A DNA stretch of 64,000 bases from Micromonospora inositola (GCF_900090285.1 NZ_LT607754.1:186001-250000), one strand, 5' to 3'; positions 17,793-26,795 are shown, counted from the stretch's first letter. A program made the numbers and translations. The notes: generated by a model not told the origin, from the sequence alone.

Positions 17793-19319
17793 TCAGTAGC
17801 GGTCGCCCCGGTAGTCGCGACCGCCGGGCACCTGCCCGTACTGACCCCGTCCGTCGTCGTAGCCGTTGCGCCGGCCCCCACGCGGATCCCCGTAGTCCGG
17901 GTCACGCCGGGGCGGCTCGGCGCGGCCACCGCCGTACCCGCCACCGCCCTGCGGCGCACCGCCGCCGTAGACCCCACCGCCCTGCGGGCGACCACCACCG
18001 CCGCCGTACACGCCGCCGTGCGGACGGCCGCTCTCAGGGGGACGACCGCCGCCGTACACCCCGCCCGAGGCGGGCCGGCCCGGCGCGTCGTTCACCGGCC
18101 CGCCGCCGTAGCCGCCCCCGGCCGGGCCGCCGTACACGCCACCGGGGGGCCCGCCGGGCGGCGGCCCGCCCCGGTCGGGTCCGTCCGTCCGGTCGGTGGC
18201 CGGTGCGGGCCGGCGCCGGGACCGGAGGATGCCGAAGATGCCCGCGCCGACCAGCAGGGCGCCGAGCGCGCCTACCGCCGCGATCAGGTACGTGATCTCG
18301 TCCAGGCTCAGCCCCTCGACCCAGGACTTCTTGGCGGCCGGCTTCGCCACCTCACCGGCGGCCGGCAGCGCCTCGGCCCCCTTGCTCGACGGGACGTAGC
18401 TGAGGATGTCGATCGGGTCGTCGGGAGCCAGCTGACCGCCGTCGGAGACGGTGACGAAGGACTTGCCGTCCGGGGTGTAGGAGATCGCCTCGCCGAACGG
18501 GTCGGTCAGCGGGGTGACCCGGGGCTTGACCGTGGTCAGCGCGCCGACGATGTCGCCACCGGCCACGTCGTACTCGAAGGCGTCCGCGTACGTCCGCAGC
18601 ACCACCTTCGTGCCGTCCGGCGAGCGGGCCGCGCCGGTGACCAGGAGCCGGCCGGGCGCGCCCAGTTTGTTGTCGGTGGTGGTCTTGGGGAGCGTGACCT
18701 CGCCGACCTTCTGCATCGGCACCGGCTCGGTGTCGCCGGTCTTCAGCGCGGCCGCCGGCCTGAACAGCTCCGACTTGCCGGAGAGCTCCTTGGTGATGAT
18801 CAGCGGCTTGCCGTCGTCGCCGATGAGCAGCGCCTCGGCGTCGTGCGGCTGCTTCTGCGGGTACGCGAGCCGGTGCAGCACCGGCTGCTTCGACCCGCCG
18901 ACCGGCATGGTCCAGACCGCGACCCGCTCCCGGCGCTGCTTACTGGTGATGTTGTCCCCGGTGTCGGCGATCCACAGGGTCCTGCGGTCCGGCGAGAGGG
19001 CCAGGTCCTCGGTGTCGAGCGGCCCGTCACCCGAGTACTGGACCGGCTCCTTCGAGATCTCGCACTTGGTGTCGAGGTAGAAGACCCGCTTGCGGCTCGG
19101 GATGTCGGTACCGTCGTTGATCACGACGTAGCCGGTGCTGGTCGCGACCAGGCCGGACAGCTCCCGCAGGCGCTTGTCCTCGACGGTGCACTTCTTCTTG
19201 CCGGGAGCCACGGCCTGCACGGGGGCCGTGGCGGGACTCGCCAGGGCGACCCCGGCAGGCGCCACGGTCGCGCCCAGCAGGCCGAGCGCAACCGTGACCG
19301 AGGAGAGAACGTGCCGCAT
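17793..19319 (-). CDS. Secreted beta-propeller-like protein with membrane anchor and Gly/Tyr-rich tail
   Basis: The 508-residue protein has a signal peptide (VLSSVTVALGLLGATVAPAGVALASPA) and an extracytoplasmic domain of about 300 residues with repeated propeller-like segments (LDTEDLALSPDRRTLWIADTGDN, GAARSPDGTKVVLRTY, EAISYTPDGKSFVTVSDGG). One transmembrane helix follows (ITYLIAAVGALGALLVGAGIFGIL), then a cytoplasmic tail of about 130 residues made of irregular GGVYGGG repeats and ending in charged RDYRGDRY. The tail is low-complexity and likely disordered. The start ATG 19319 fits the signal peptide. Function is unknown; the propeller suggests a binding or sensing role at the envelope. Confidence 0.8.
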   Translation of the reverse strand: MRHVLSSVTVALGLLGATVAPAGVALASPATAPVQAVAPGKKKCTVEDKRLRELSGLVATSTGYVVINDGTDIPSRKRVFYLDTKCEISKEPVQYSGDGPLDTEDLALSPDRRTLWIADTGDNITSKQRRERVAVWTMPVGGSKQPVLHRLAYPQKQPHDAEALLIGDDGKPLIITKELSGKSELFRPAAALKTGDTEPVPMQKVGEVTLPKTTTDNKLGAPGRLLVTGAARSPDGTKVVLRTYADAFEYDVAGGDIVGALTTVKPRVTPLTDPFGEAISYTPDGKSFVTVSDGGQLAPDDPIDILSYVPSSKGAEALPAAGEVAKPAAKKSWVEGLSLDEITYLIAAVGALGALLVGAGIFGILRSRRRPAPATDRTDGPDRGGPPPGGPPGGVYGGPAGGGYGGGPVNDAPGRPASGGVYGGGRPPESGRPHGGVYGGGGGRPQGGGVYGGGAPQGGGGYGGGRAEPPRRDPDYGDPRGGRRNGYDDGRGQYGQVPGGRDYRGDRY

Positions 19320-19369
19320 GGAGCCCAGTGTCGCACGTCCGCTTAACCGGGCGGGCGACGCCGGAGGCC

Positions 19370-20833
19370 TCACCGGCCGGCGCCCACCCGCTCCTCCTCG
19401 ATGAGCCGCTCACCGGCCCGGAACGGCGCCAGCTCGGCGGCGAGCGCCTGACCGACCCGGACGTGCAGCAACGTCCCCTCCGGGAGGTGGGCGGTGCTCA
19501 GCACCTCGCCCTGCCGGTGAACCCGGGCCACCAGGTCACCCCGGTCGTAGGGAAGCACCGCGTGCACCTCCACCGCCGGACGGGGCAGCCGCTCCTCGAT
19601 CGCCTCGCGCAGCCCGTCCACTCCGCGCCCGCTGTGTGCGGAGACGAAGACCGCGTCCGGCCAGAGCCGCTTGAGCCGCAGCAGCGTCTCCTCGTCGGCG
19701 GCGTCCGTCTTGTTGACCACCAGCAGCTCGGGCAGCCGGTCGGCGCCCACCTCGGCGAGCACCTCGCGGACCGCTCGGACCTGCTCCTCCGGGTCCGGGT
19801 GGGTGCCGTCCACCACGTGCACCACCAGGTCGGACTCGGCGACCTCCTCCAGGGTCGAGCGGAACGCCTCGACGATCTGGTGGGGCAGGTGCCGGACGAA
19901 GCCGACCGTGTCGGAGAGGGTGTAGAGCCGCCCGTCGGAGGTGGTGGCCTTGCGGGTGGTCGGGTCCAGGGTGGCGAAGAGCGCGTTCTCGACCAGCACG
20001 CCCGCCCCGGTCAGCCGGTTGAGCAGGCTGGACTTGCCGGCGTTGGTGTAGCCGGCGATGGCCACCGCGGGCACCGCGTTGCGGGACCGGCGGGCACGCT
20101 TGGTCAGGCGTACCGTCTTCATGCCCTTGATCTCGCGGCGCAGCCGCGCGATGCGGTGCCGGATCCGGCGCCGGTCGGTCTCGAGCTTGGTCTCACCGGG
20201 ACCGCGCAGGCCCACGCCGCCGCCGGCGCCGCCGCCGCGGCCGGAACCACCGGTCTGCCGGGAGAGCGTCTCACCCCAACCGCGCAGCCGCGGGAGCAGG
20301 TATTCGAGCTGGGCCAGCTCGACCTGCGCCTTACCTTCCTTGCTCTTGGCGTGCTGGGCGAAGATGTCGAGGATCAGCGCGGTGCGGTCGACCACCTTGA
20401 CCTTGGTGCGCTGCTCCAGGTTGCGCAGCTGGGACGGGGAGAGCTCACCGTCGCAGATCACCGTGTCGGCGCCGGTGGAGAGCACCATCGCGCCAAGGTC
20501 GTCGACCTTGCCCCGGCCGACGTAGGTCGCCGGGTCGGGACGGTTGCGCCGCTGGATCAGCCCCTCGAGCACCTGCGAACCGGCCGTCTCGGCCAGCGCC
20601 GCCAGCTCGGTGAGGCTGTTCTCCGCGTCGTCCTGCGTGCCCTCGGTCCAGACGCCCACCAGGACGACCCGCTCCAGCCGCAGCTGGCGGTACTCGACCT
20701 CGGTGATGTCGGTGAGCTCGGTCGAGAGGCCGGGGACCCGCCGCAACGCCTGCCGCTCGGACAGCTCGAACTCACCGGTGGTGGTGTCGAGCTCGTCGTC
20801 TTCGAAGGGAACGTAGGTCTCCTGGTCTCGCAA
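19370..20833 (-). CDS. hflX: Ribosome-associated GTPase HflX
   Basis: The 487-residue protein has the HflX N-terminal domain (about residues 60-200, with PDPATYVGRGKVDDL and the glycine-rich GRGGGAGGGVGLRGPGETKLETDRR) and a G domain with GYTNAGKSS (G1), DTVGFVRHLPHQ (G3) and NKTDAAD (G4). HflX splits stalled or heat-damaged 70S ribosomes. I placed the start at TTG 20833: AGGAG lies just upstream, and the consensus promoter at 20877-20905 puts the transcription start near 20870, which excludes the ATG codons further upstream. Confidence 0.93.
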   Translation of the reverse strand: MRDQETYVPFEDDELDTTTGEFELSERQALRRVPGLSTELTDITEVEYRQLRLERVVLVGVWTEGTQDDAENSLTELAALAETAGSQVLEGLIQRRNRPDPATYVGRGKVDDLGAMVLSTGADTVICDGELSPSQLRNLEQRTKVKVVDRTALILDIFAQHAKSKEGKAQVELAQLEYLLPRLRGWGETLSRQTGGSGRGGGAGGGVGLRGPGETKLETDRRRIRHRIARLRREIKGMKTVRLTKRARRSRNAVPAVAIAGYTNAGKSSLLNRLTGAGVLVENALFATLDPTTRKATTSDGRLYTLSDTVGFVRHLPHQIVEAFRSTLEEVAESDLVVHVVDGTHPDPEEQVRAVREVLAEVGADRLPELLVVNKTDAADEETLLRLKRLWPDAVFVSAHSGRGVDGLREAIEERLPRPAVEVHAVLPYDRGDLVARVHRQGEVLSTAHLPEGTLLHVRVGQALAAELAPFRAGERLIEEERVGAGR

Positions 20834-20876
20834 ACTGATCTCCTGTCCGTTCTGTCTGCTACCGAGTGGTTTCGCG

Positions 20877-20905
20877 TGTGTACCGATCATCCTGACATGT
20901 GTCAA
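20877..20905 (-). promoter_or_regulatory. hflX promoter, near-consensus housekeeping type
   Basis: Reading the minus strand, TTGACA (20905-20900) is followed after exactly 17 bp by TACACA (20882-20877). This is the best consensus promoter I see in the window, and it fixes the hflX start at the downstream TTG. Confidence 0.75.
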
Positions 20906-20918
20906 CGCGCGACGCACC

Positions 20919-20927
20919 TGCTATATG
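20919..20927 (+). promoter_or_regulatory. Extended -10 promoter of the malic enzyme gene
   Basis: TGC-TATATG (20919-20927) is an extended -10 element about 100 bp upstream of the malic enzyme start. It lies back to back with the hflX promoter; the -35 regions of the two would overlap. Confidence 0.5.
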
Positions 20928-21029
20928 CCCGTGGCGCATGTCCCTGAAAGCGGGGGCGGATGCCGGGCGACCTGGGTGGGCGGGTAGAAATGCGGAGCGA
21001 GCCGCTCAGTGTTGACGGAGGGATTTTCC

Positions 21030-22502
21030 GTGGCCATCACCCGACTTCCGAGTGCGGGATTCTCGATCACGATCCGGATCGCGGTGACGGCGGACGCCTC
21101 CTCGATCGGCCGGCTGACCACCGCGGTGGGCGAGGCCGGCGCGATCGTCACCGCGCTCGACGTGGTCGATTCCGACCCGACCAGCGTGATCGTCGACCTC
21201 ACCTGCGACACCGCCGACGCCAGCCACGCCGACCAGGTGGTCGACGCCCTGACCGCGCTCGACGGCGTGGACGTCCGCAAGGTCTCCGACCGGACGTTCC
21301 TGCTGCACCTCGGCGGCAAGATCGAGGTCAACTCCAAGGTCGCGCTGCGCACCCGCGACGACCTGTCCCGCGCGTACACCCCGGGCGTGGCCCGGGTCTG
21401 CATGGCGATCGCCGAGAACCCGGCCGACGCCCGCCGGCTGACCATCAAGCGAAACACGGTCGCCGTGGTCAGTGACGGCTCGGCCGTGCTCGGCCTGGGC
21501 AACCTCGGGCCGGCCGCGTCGCTGCCGGTGATGGAGGGCAAGGCGGCGCTGTTCAAGCGCTTCGGCGGGGTGGACGCCTGGCCGGTGGTGCTGGACACCC
21601 AGGACACCGACGAGATCGTGGCGATCGTCAAGGCGATCGCACCCGCGTACGGCGGGATCAACCTGGAGGACATCGCCGCGCCGCGCTGCTTCGAGATCGA
21701 GGCCCGGCTGCGCGAACTGCTGGACATCCCGGTCTTCCACGACGACCAGCACGGCACCGCGATCTGCGTGCTGGCCGCGCTGACCAACGCGCTGCGCGTC
21801 GTGGGCAAGCAGCTCGCGGACGTCCGGGTCGTGGTCTCCGGGGCCGGCGCGGCGGGCACCGCAATCATCAAGCTGCTGCTGCGTCAGGGCGTGGGCGACA
21901 TCATCGCGTACGACCGGCAGGGCGCCCTGCACCGCGGCCTGCCGGACCTCAACCCGGCCTGGCAGTGGCTGGCGGAGAACACCAACAAGGAGAGCTACTC
22001 CGGCGACCTGCCGGGCGCGATCCGGGGCGCGGACGTGTTCATCGGGGTCAGCGCGCCGAACCTGCTCACCGGCGACGACATCGCCACCATGGCCAAGGAC
22101 GCGATCGTCTTCGCGCTGGCCAACCCGGACCCGGAGGTCGACCCACGGGAGGCGCGCAAGCACGCCGCCGTGGTCGCCACCGGCCGCTCCGACCAGCCGA
22201 ACCAGATCAACAATGTGCTCGCCTTCCCGGGCGTCTTCCGCGGCATGCTGGACGCGCACGCCGAGGAGTTCACCGAGGAGATGGCGATCGCGGCGGCCCG
22301 GGCCATCGCGGACGTGGTCGGCGAGGACAAGATCAACCCGACGGTGATCGTGCCGAGCGTCTTCGACTCGCGGGTGGCCCCGGCGGTCGCCGCCGCGGTC
22401 CGCGCCGCCGCCCAGAACCCGGCCGCCACCCCGCCCCCGGCCGCCGACCCGGGCCCGACCGACCTTCCCGAAATCGCCGCCGAGGCCAGCGCCACACCCT
22501 GA
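21030..22502 (+). CDS. NAD-type malic enzyme with N-terminal ACT domain
   Basis: The 490-residue enzyme converts malate to pyruvate and CO2. An ACT-like regulatory domain occupies about residues 8-85 (SITIRIAVTADASSIGRLTTAVGEAGA...). The catalytic domains follow: YTPGVARVC with the catalytic Tyr, GNLGPAASLPVMEGKAALFK with the Lys, FHDDQHGTA with metal-binding acidic residues, and the NAD Rossmann motif VVSGAGAAGTAIIKLLL. The end (about residues 465-490) is a Pro/Ala-rich tail. GTG 21030 has GGAGGG upstream. ACT-fused malic enzymes are typical of actinobacteria; the ACT ligand is unknown. Confidence 0.93.
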   Translation: MAITRLPSAGFSITIRIAVTADASSIGRLTTAVGEAGAIVTALDVVDSDPTSVIVDLTCDTADASHADQVVDALTALDGVDVRKVSDRTFLLHLGGKIEVNSKVALRTRDDLSRAYTPGVARVCMAIAENPADARRLTIKRNTVAVVSDGSAVLGLGNLGPAASLPVMEGKAALFKRFGGVDAWPVVLDTQDTDEIVAIVKAIAPAYGGINLEDIAAPRCFEIEARLRELLDIPVFHDDQHGTAICVLAALTNALRVVGKQLADVRVVVSGAGAAGTAIIKLLLRQGVGDIIAYDRQGALHRGLPDLNPAWQWLAENTNKESYSGDLPGAIRGADVFIGVSAPNLLTGDDIATMAKDAIVFALANPDPEVDPREARKHAAVVATGRSDQPNQINNVLAFPGVFRGMLDAHAEEFTEEMAIAAARAIADVVGEDKINPTVIVPSVFDSRVAPAVAAAVRAAAQNPAATPPPAADPGPTDLPEIAAEASATP

Positions 22503-22519
22503 CCCGCCCTTTCGCGTGC

Positions 22520-22547
22520 GTTTGTTGTCGCCAGAGCGGCAACAGAC
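22520..22547 (+). terminator. Terminator hairpin of the malic enzyme gene
   Basis: GTTTGTTGTCGC (22520-22531) folds on GCGGCAACAGAC (22536-22547) with a 4-base loop. It is a 12-bp stem with two G-U pairs, beginning 17 bases after the stop codon. Confidence 0.7.
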
Positions 22548-22627
22548 GGACCGAACCCCTCCCCCCGTCTCCGCCTGCGCCGCCGGGCGACTCAGGGGTG
22601 GACGACCGACCGCGGGTGGTCAGCCCG

Positions 22628-22716
22628 CGTCGTTTGCTCTGCTGCAGCGACGGCAACACCTGGCGTCCGGTATCCGGACAACGGGTGTTGCGCGGGCTGA
22701 AGCAGAGCAAAGGACG
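22628..22716. repeat. 89-bp near-perfect palindromic element
   Basis: The outer arms CGTC-g-TTTGCTCTGCT (22628-22643) and AGCAGAGCAAA-g-GACG (22701-22716) pair at 15 of 16 positions. CAGC/GCTG continue the stem. A middle stem GCAACACC (22653-22660)/GGTGTTGC (22684-22691) follows, and an apical GTCCGG-tat-CCGGAC (22665-22679) closes the hairpin. It lies in the 378-bp gap between convergent malic enzyme and dapF genes, well away from the malic enzyme terminator. Possible roles are a small mobile palindrome or a structured RNA; the rest of the gap (22548-22627 and 22717-22880) shows nothing I can name. Confidence 0.75.
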
Positions 22717-22880
22717 TTGAGCACATCCCCGGGCGCGGACGGGGAGGCGAGCCGTGTCTCCGGCCGATGGGACGGCGCGGACCGATGGGACGGCGGGCAG
22801 GACGCGGAGCACCTGAGGCGTCGGCGCCCGGCCCAGAAGGACACGGGCACCGGTCCCCTGGGGCGGGCGGGGCGGGTGGG

Positions 22881-23726
22881 TCAGGCGAGCAGGGCGTCCG
22901 GGGTGAGCTCGCCGGTGGCGACCAGGACCGCCGGGCCCGACAGCCAGCAGGAGTCGTCGGTCACCGTCACCGTGAGGCGTCCGCCGGACACGTCGACCGT
23001 GACCGTGCCGGTGTCCCGGTCGGCGTCGCGCAGCGCCACCGCAGCCACCGCGCAGGCACCGGTGCCGCAGGAGAGCGTCTCGGCGGAGCCCCGCTCGTAG
23101 ACCCGCATCAGCACGTGCCCGTCGGTGTCGTCCACCGGGTCCCCCGGGACGGTGAACTCGACGTTCACCCCGGCCGGGAAGACCGCGGGGTCGACGTCCG
23201 GCGCGCGGGTCAGGTCGAGGCCCGCCAGGTCCAGCCCCGCCGGCAGGGCGCAGACCAGGTGCGGGTTGCCGACGTCCACCGCGGTGCCGGGCAGGGTCAG
23301 TCCACCCAGGGTGGCGGTCGCCGTGTCGTACAGCCGGGGGCGGCGCATCTCGACGGCGATGGACTCGCCCTCGACCCGCGCGCGTACGACGCCCGCCCGG
23401 GTGGCCACCGGCAGCGCCGCGCCGGACGGCGTGGCCAGGCCGATCTCCAGCAGGTACCGGACGAAGACCCGGGCGCCGTTGCCGCACATCTCGGCGAACG
23501 AGCCGTCGGAGTTCCAGTAGTCCATGAACCACTCGGCGTCGCCCGCCAGAGCGGCGCCCTCGGGGTGCTTGGCCGCCCGGACCACCCGCAGCACGCCGTC
23601 CCCGCCGATCCCCCGCCGCCGGTCGCAGATCGCCGCGACCAGCCCCGGGGTGAGGTCCAGCGCCCCGTCCGGGTCGGGCAGGATCACGAAGTCGTTGCCG
23701 GTGCCGTGGCCCTTGGTGAACTCCAC
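22881..23726 (-). CDS. dapF: Diaminopimelate epimerase
   Basis: The 281-residue enzyme interconverts LL- and meso-diaminopimelate for lysine and peptidoglycan synthesis. The two catalytic cysteines are seen in MCGNGARVFVRYL (about residue 80) and LSCGTGACAVAAVALR (about residue 225); the N-terminal FTKGHGTGNDFVILPD and the internal VDVGNPHLV are also diagnostic. I chose GTG 23726, which begins the conserved MEFTKGHG; the ORF upstream is not family-like. It lies 7 bp downstream of miaA in an operon. Confidence 0.96.
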   Translation of the reverse strand: MEFTKGHGTGNDFVILPDPDGALDLTPGLVAAICDRRRGIGGDGVLRVVRAAKHPEGAALAGDAEWFMDYWNSDGSFAEMCGNGARVFVRYLLEIGLATPSGAALPVATRAGVVRARVEGESIAVEMRRPRLYDTATATLGGLTLPGTAVDVGNPHLVCALPAGLDLAGLDLTRAPDVDPAVFPAGVNVEFTVPGDPVDDTDGHVLMRVYERGSAETLSCGTGACAVAAVALRDADRDTGTVTVDVSGGRLTVTVTDDSCWLSGPAVLVATGELTPDALLA

Positions 23727-23733
23727 GCCCCCA

Positions 23734-24645
23734 TCATCCCCGATGGTCGGCGACCACCCGCAGCGCAGTCTCGACAAACGCCGGTGAGGCCGAGTCCAGC
23801 CAGTGGATGCGCGGGTCGCGCCGGAACCAGGACCGCTGCCGCCGGACGAACCGGCGGGTGGCCCGGACGGTCTCGTCGTGCGCCTCGACCTCGGTCAGTT
23901 CCCCGGCGAGGAACCGCAGCACCTGCTGGTAGCCGAGCGCCCGGCTGGCCGTACGCCCCTCGGGCAGGCCGTGCCCGACCAGCGTCCGGGTCTCAGCGAC
24001 CAGGCCGTCGGCCCACATCCGGTCCACCCGCAGCGCGATCCGCTCGTCCAGCAGGGCGGTGTCCAGGTCGACGCCGAGCTGCACGGAGGGGTAGTACGGC
24101 GTCGGCTCGGGCAGCGAGGCGGTGAACGGCGCGCCGGTCAGCTCGATCACCTCGAGGGCGCGGACGATCCGCCGGCCGTTGCCGGGCAGGATGCCGGCCG
24201 CCGCGGCCGGGTCTGTCTCGGTCAGCCGGGCGTGCAGCGGGGCCGGGCCGACCGCCGCCAGCTCCGCCTCCAGCCGGGCCCGCACGGCCGGGTCGGTGCC
24301 GGGGAACTCGAACTGCTCCAGCACCGCCCGCACGTACAACCCCGAACCGCCGACCAGCAGCGGCAACTTCCCCCGGGCCAGGATGTCGTCGACCGCCGCG
24401 CGGGCCAGCCGCTGGTACTCGGCGACGCTGGCCGGCTCGGTCACGTCCCAGATGTCCAGCAGGTGGTGCGGCACGCCCTCCCGCTCTGCGGGGGTCAGCT
24501 TCGCGGTGCCGATGTCCATGCCCCGGTAGAGCTGCATCGAGTCGGCGTTGACCACCTCGCCGTCGAGCGCGTGCGCCAGCGCGATGCTCAGCGCCGACTT
24601 GCCGGCCGCGGTCGGCCCGACCACGGCCACGACCGTGCCCCTCAC
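23734..24645 (-). CDS. miaA: tRNA dimethylallyltransferase
   Basis: The 303-residue enzyme transfers a dimethylallyl group to A37 of tRNAs reading UNN codons. Visible motifs are the P-loop VVGPTAAGKSALS, NADSMQLYRGMDIGTAKLT, HHLLDIWDVTEPASVAEYQ, LPLLVGGSGLYVRA and the C-terminal TRRFVRRQRSWFRRDPRIHWLD. The GTG start at 24645 overlaps the stop of the upstream dioxygenase-like gene (GTGA). Its modification is the substrate of MiaB, encoded 2.3 kb away. Confidence 0.96.
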   Translation of the reverse strand: MRGTVVAVVGPTAAGKSALSIALAHALDGEVVNADSMQLYRGMDIGTAKLTPAEREGVPHHLLDIWDVTEPASVAEYQRLARAAVDDILARGKLPLLVGGSGLYVRAVLEQFEFPGTDPAVRARLEAELAAVGPAPLHARLTETDPAAAAGILPGNGRRIVRALEVIELTGAPFTASLPEPTPYYPSVQLGVDLDTALLDERIALRVDRMWADGLVAETRTLVGHGLPEGRTASRALGYQQVLRFLAGELTEVEAHDETVRATRRFVRRQRSWFRRDPRIHWLDSASPAFVETALRVVADHRG

Positions 24646-25370
24646 GCCGGCACCCAGTTCGCCACGAAGTAGGAGACGCCGTAGGGCGCCGCGGCGTAGC
24701 TCAGCTCGCCGCGCCAGTCGCCGCCCGCCGCCCGCGCCGCGCCGGCCAGCACCTGCCAGGGCGCCCGCCCGGCGACCTTCAGCTCCGCCGACAGTGCCGG
24801 GTCCAGGCCGAGCAGGGCGTCGGTGTCCGCGTCGGCCAGGGCCCGGGCCACCCCCTCGTCGTACGCCTCGGCGCGCGGGTCGTCGTAGCCGGGCGCCTGC
24901 CGGCCCCGGCACGCCGACCCGTCCCCCATCACCAGCAGCGCCCACGGCTGGTTCCCCCCGATCCCGGCGCCGACGGTGACGCACTCCTCGACCGAGCCGT
25001 CCCGCGCCACGGTCGCCATCCGCCAGCCCATCGGGCCCGTCTCCGGCCGCACCCGGTTCAGCAGCCAGGTCCCGACGAGCAGGCCCAGCGGGAGGCCGTC
25101 CGTGTTGACGCAACCGTCGGGCAGCCTGCCGAGCTGGACCTCCAGCGGCAGGCCCCACGGGGCGAAGCTGCCCCGGTACGGGTAGGGCAGGTCGGCGGTA
25201 CCGTCCCCGGCGCCGACCACCACGATGCTCCGCGCGCCGGCGGCGTACAGGTGGGCGACGGCGGCGTCGCAGGCGGCGCGGAGGTCGTCCAGCTCGGGCG
25301 CGGCGGTGCCGGCCAGCTCGGGCACGATCAGTGGCGGGTGGGGGCAGACGGCGGCGGCGACCAGAGGCAC
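24642..25370 (-). CDS. Class III extradiol dioxygenase-like protein
   Basis: The 242-residue protein begins VPLVAAAVCPHPPLIVPELAG, the histidine-containing start of the LigB/MEMO superfamily. It continues with RSIVVVGAGDGTADLPYPYRG and ALLVMGDGSACRGRQAPGYDDPRAEAYDEGVARAL, also typical. Classical LigB enzymes use two His and one Glu to bind Fe(II); only part of that set is clear here, so catalysis is uncertain. A gene of this type directly upstream of miaA and dapF is a recurrent actinobacterial arrangement. The GTG start at 25370 has GGTGAGG upstream. Confidence 0.75.
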   Translation of the reverse strand: MPLVAAAVCPHPPLIVPELAGTAAPELDDLRAACDAAVAHLYAAGARSIVVVGAGDGTADLPYPYRGSFAPWGLPLEVQLGRLPDGCVNTDGLPLGLLVGTWLLNRVRPETGPMGWRMATVARDGSVEECVTVGAGIGGNQPWALLVMGDGSACRGRQAPGYDDPRAEAYDEGVARALADADTDALLGLDPALSAELKVAGRAPWQVLAGAARAAGGDWRGELSYAAAPYGVSYFVANWVPA

Positions 25371-25573
25371 GCCCTCACCGTAGCGGGATCCACCGGTGCG
25401 TCCCCGCGCCGATCCGGTCATTCGAGCGGTAGGACACCGTATGGTCACGGTCGACGACAGGCGCTCGACGCGGACGGGGTCGGACCTGTGACAATGCCCG
25501 GAGTAACTTTGCTGCGCCGTGGCGGCGATCGCGGGGGCTGTCCCGTCGACGCCGGGAGAACGAGGATGGGCAC

Positions 25574-26782
25574 ATGAGCGACTGGACTGCCTTCGGACGG
25601 GTGGACGCGGACGGCACCGTGTACGTCAAGACCGCCGAGGGCGAGCGGGTGGTCGGATCCTGGCAGGCGGGGGCCCCGGAGGAGGGGCTGGCCCACTTCG
25701 CCCGGCGCTTCGCCGACCTGGTGACCGAGGTGGACCTGACCGAGGCCCGGCTCAACTCCGGCGCCGCGGACGCCGGCGGGTCGCTGACCACGATCCGGCG
25801 GATCCGCGCCTCACTGCCCGAGGCGCACGTCGTGGGTGACATCGACGCGTTGGCCGCCCGGCTCGACAAGCTCGCCGAGGTGGCTGAGGCGAAGGCCGGC
25901 GAGGCGAAGGCCGCCCGGGACGCCGCCCGGGGCGAGGCCCTCGCCCGGAAGACCGCCCTGGTGGAGGAGGCCGAGAAGCTGGCCGCCGAGTCGACCGGCT
26001 GGAAGACCGCCGGGGACCGGCTCAAGGAGATCCTCGACGAGTGGAAGACGATCCGCGGCGTCGACAAGAGGACCGACGGTGAGCTGTGGAAGCGGTTCGC
26101 CGCCGCCCGGGACGGCTTCACCCGCCGGCGGGGCGCCCACTTCGCCTCCCTCGACCAGCAGCGCAAGCAGGCGCAGACGGTCAAGGAGGAACTGGTCGCC
26201 GAGGCCGAGAAGCTGAAGGAATCCACCGACTGGGCGATCACCGCCAACCAGCTCAAGGACCTGATGACCCAGTGGAAGGCCGCGCCGCGGGCGTCCAAGG
26301 AGGCCGAGCAGAAGCTCTGGGAACGGTTCCGGGCGGCGCAGGACGATTTCTTCACCCGGCGCAGCGAGGTCTTCTCGGCGCGGGACAACGAGCAGCGGGC
26401 CAACCTGGAGCGCAAGCAGGCCCTGCTCGCCGAGGCCGAGGCCCTCGACGTCGATGGCGACCCGAAGGGCGCCCAGGCGAAGCTGCGGGAGATCCAGGCG
26501 CAGTGGCACGAGGCCGGCCGGGTGCCGCGGGAGGCCGCCGCCGGGCTGGAGCGCCGGCTCCGCGCGGTCGACGACAAGGTCCGCGAGATCATGGACTCGG
26601 CGTGGCGGCGGACCACCAAGGAGGACAACCCGCTGCTCGCGCAGATGCGGGCGCAGGTCGCCGAGGCCGAGGAGCGGCTGTCCCGCGCCCAGGCCGCCGG
26701 TGACGCCCGCCGGATCAAGGAGGCCGAGCAGGCGCTGGCCTCGAAGCGGCAGTTCCTCCAGCTCGCCGAGCAGGCCGGCTGA
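25574..26782 (+). CDS. DUF349-repeat coiled-coil protein
   Basis: The 402-residue protein is almost wholly helical and charged, made of DUF349-type repeats whose signature is W-K-x(n)-LW-x-RF-x-x(A)-R-x-x-FF. Examples are EWKTIRGVDKRTDGELWKRF, QWKAAPRASKEAEQKLWERF and QWHEAGRVPREAAAGLERRL. Around these lie long coiled-coil linkers. The N-terminal 60 residues (WTAFGRVDADGTVYVKT) form a small separate domain. The function of the family is unknown. ATG 25574 is preceded by a GAGGATGGG ribosome site. It stands alone between a divergent dioxygenase gene and a terminator. Confidence 0.88.
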   Translation: MSDWTAFGRVDADGTVYVKTAEGERVVGSWQAGAPEEGLAHFARRFADLVTEVDLTEARLNSGAADAGGSLTTIRRIRASLPEAHVVGDIDALAARLDKLAEVAEAKAGEAKAARDAARGEALARKTALVEEAEKLAAESTGWKTAGDRLKEILDEWKTIRGVDKRTDGELWKRFAAARDGFTRRRGAHFASLDQQRKQAQTVKEELVAEAEKLKESTDWAITANQLKDLMTQWKAAPRASKEAEQKLWERFRAAQDDFFTRRSEVFSARDNEQRANLERKQALLAEAEALDVDGDPKGAQAKLREIQAQWHEAGRVPREAAAGLERRLRAVDDKVREIMDSAWRRTTKEDNPLLAQMRAQVAEAEERLSRAQAAGDARRIKEAEQALASKRQFLQLAEQAG

Positions 26783-26795
26783 GCTGACGCACGTC

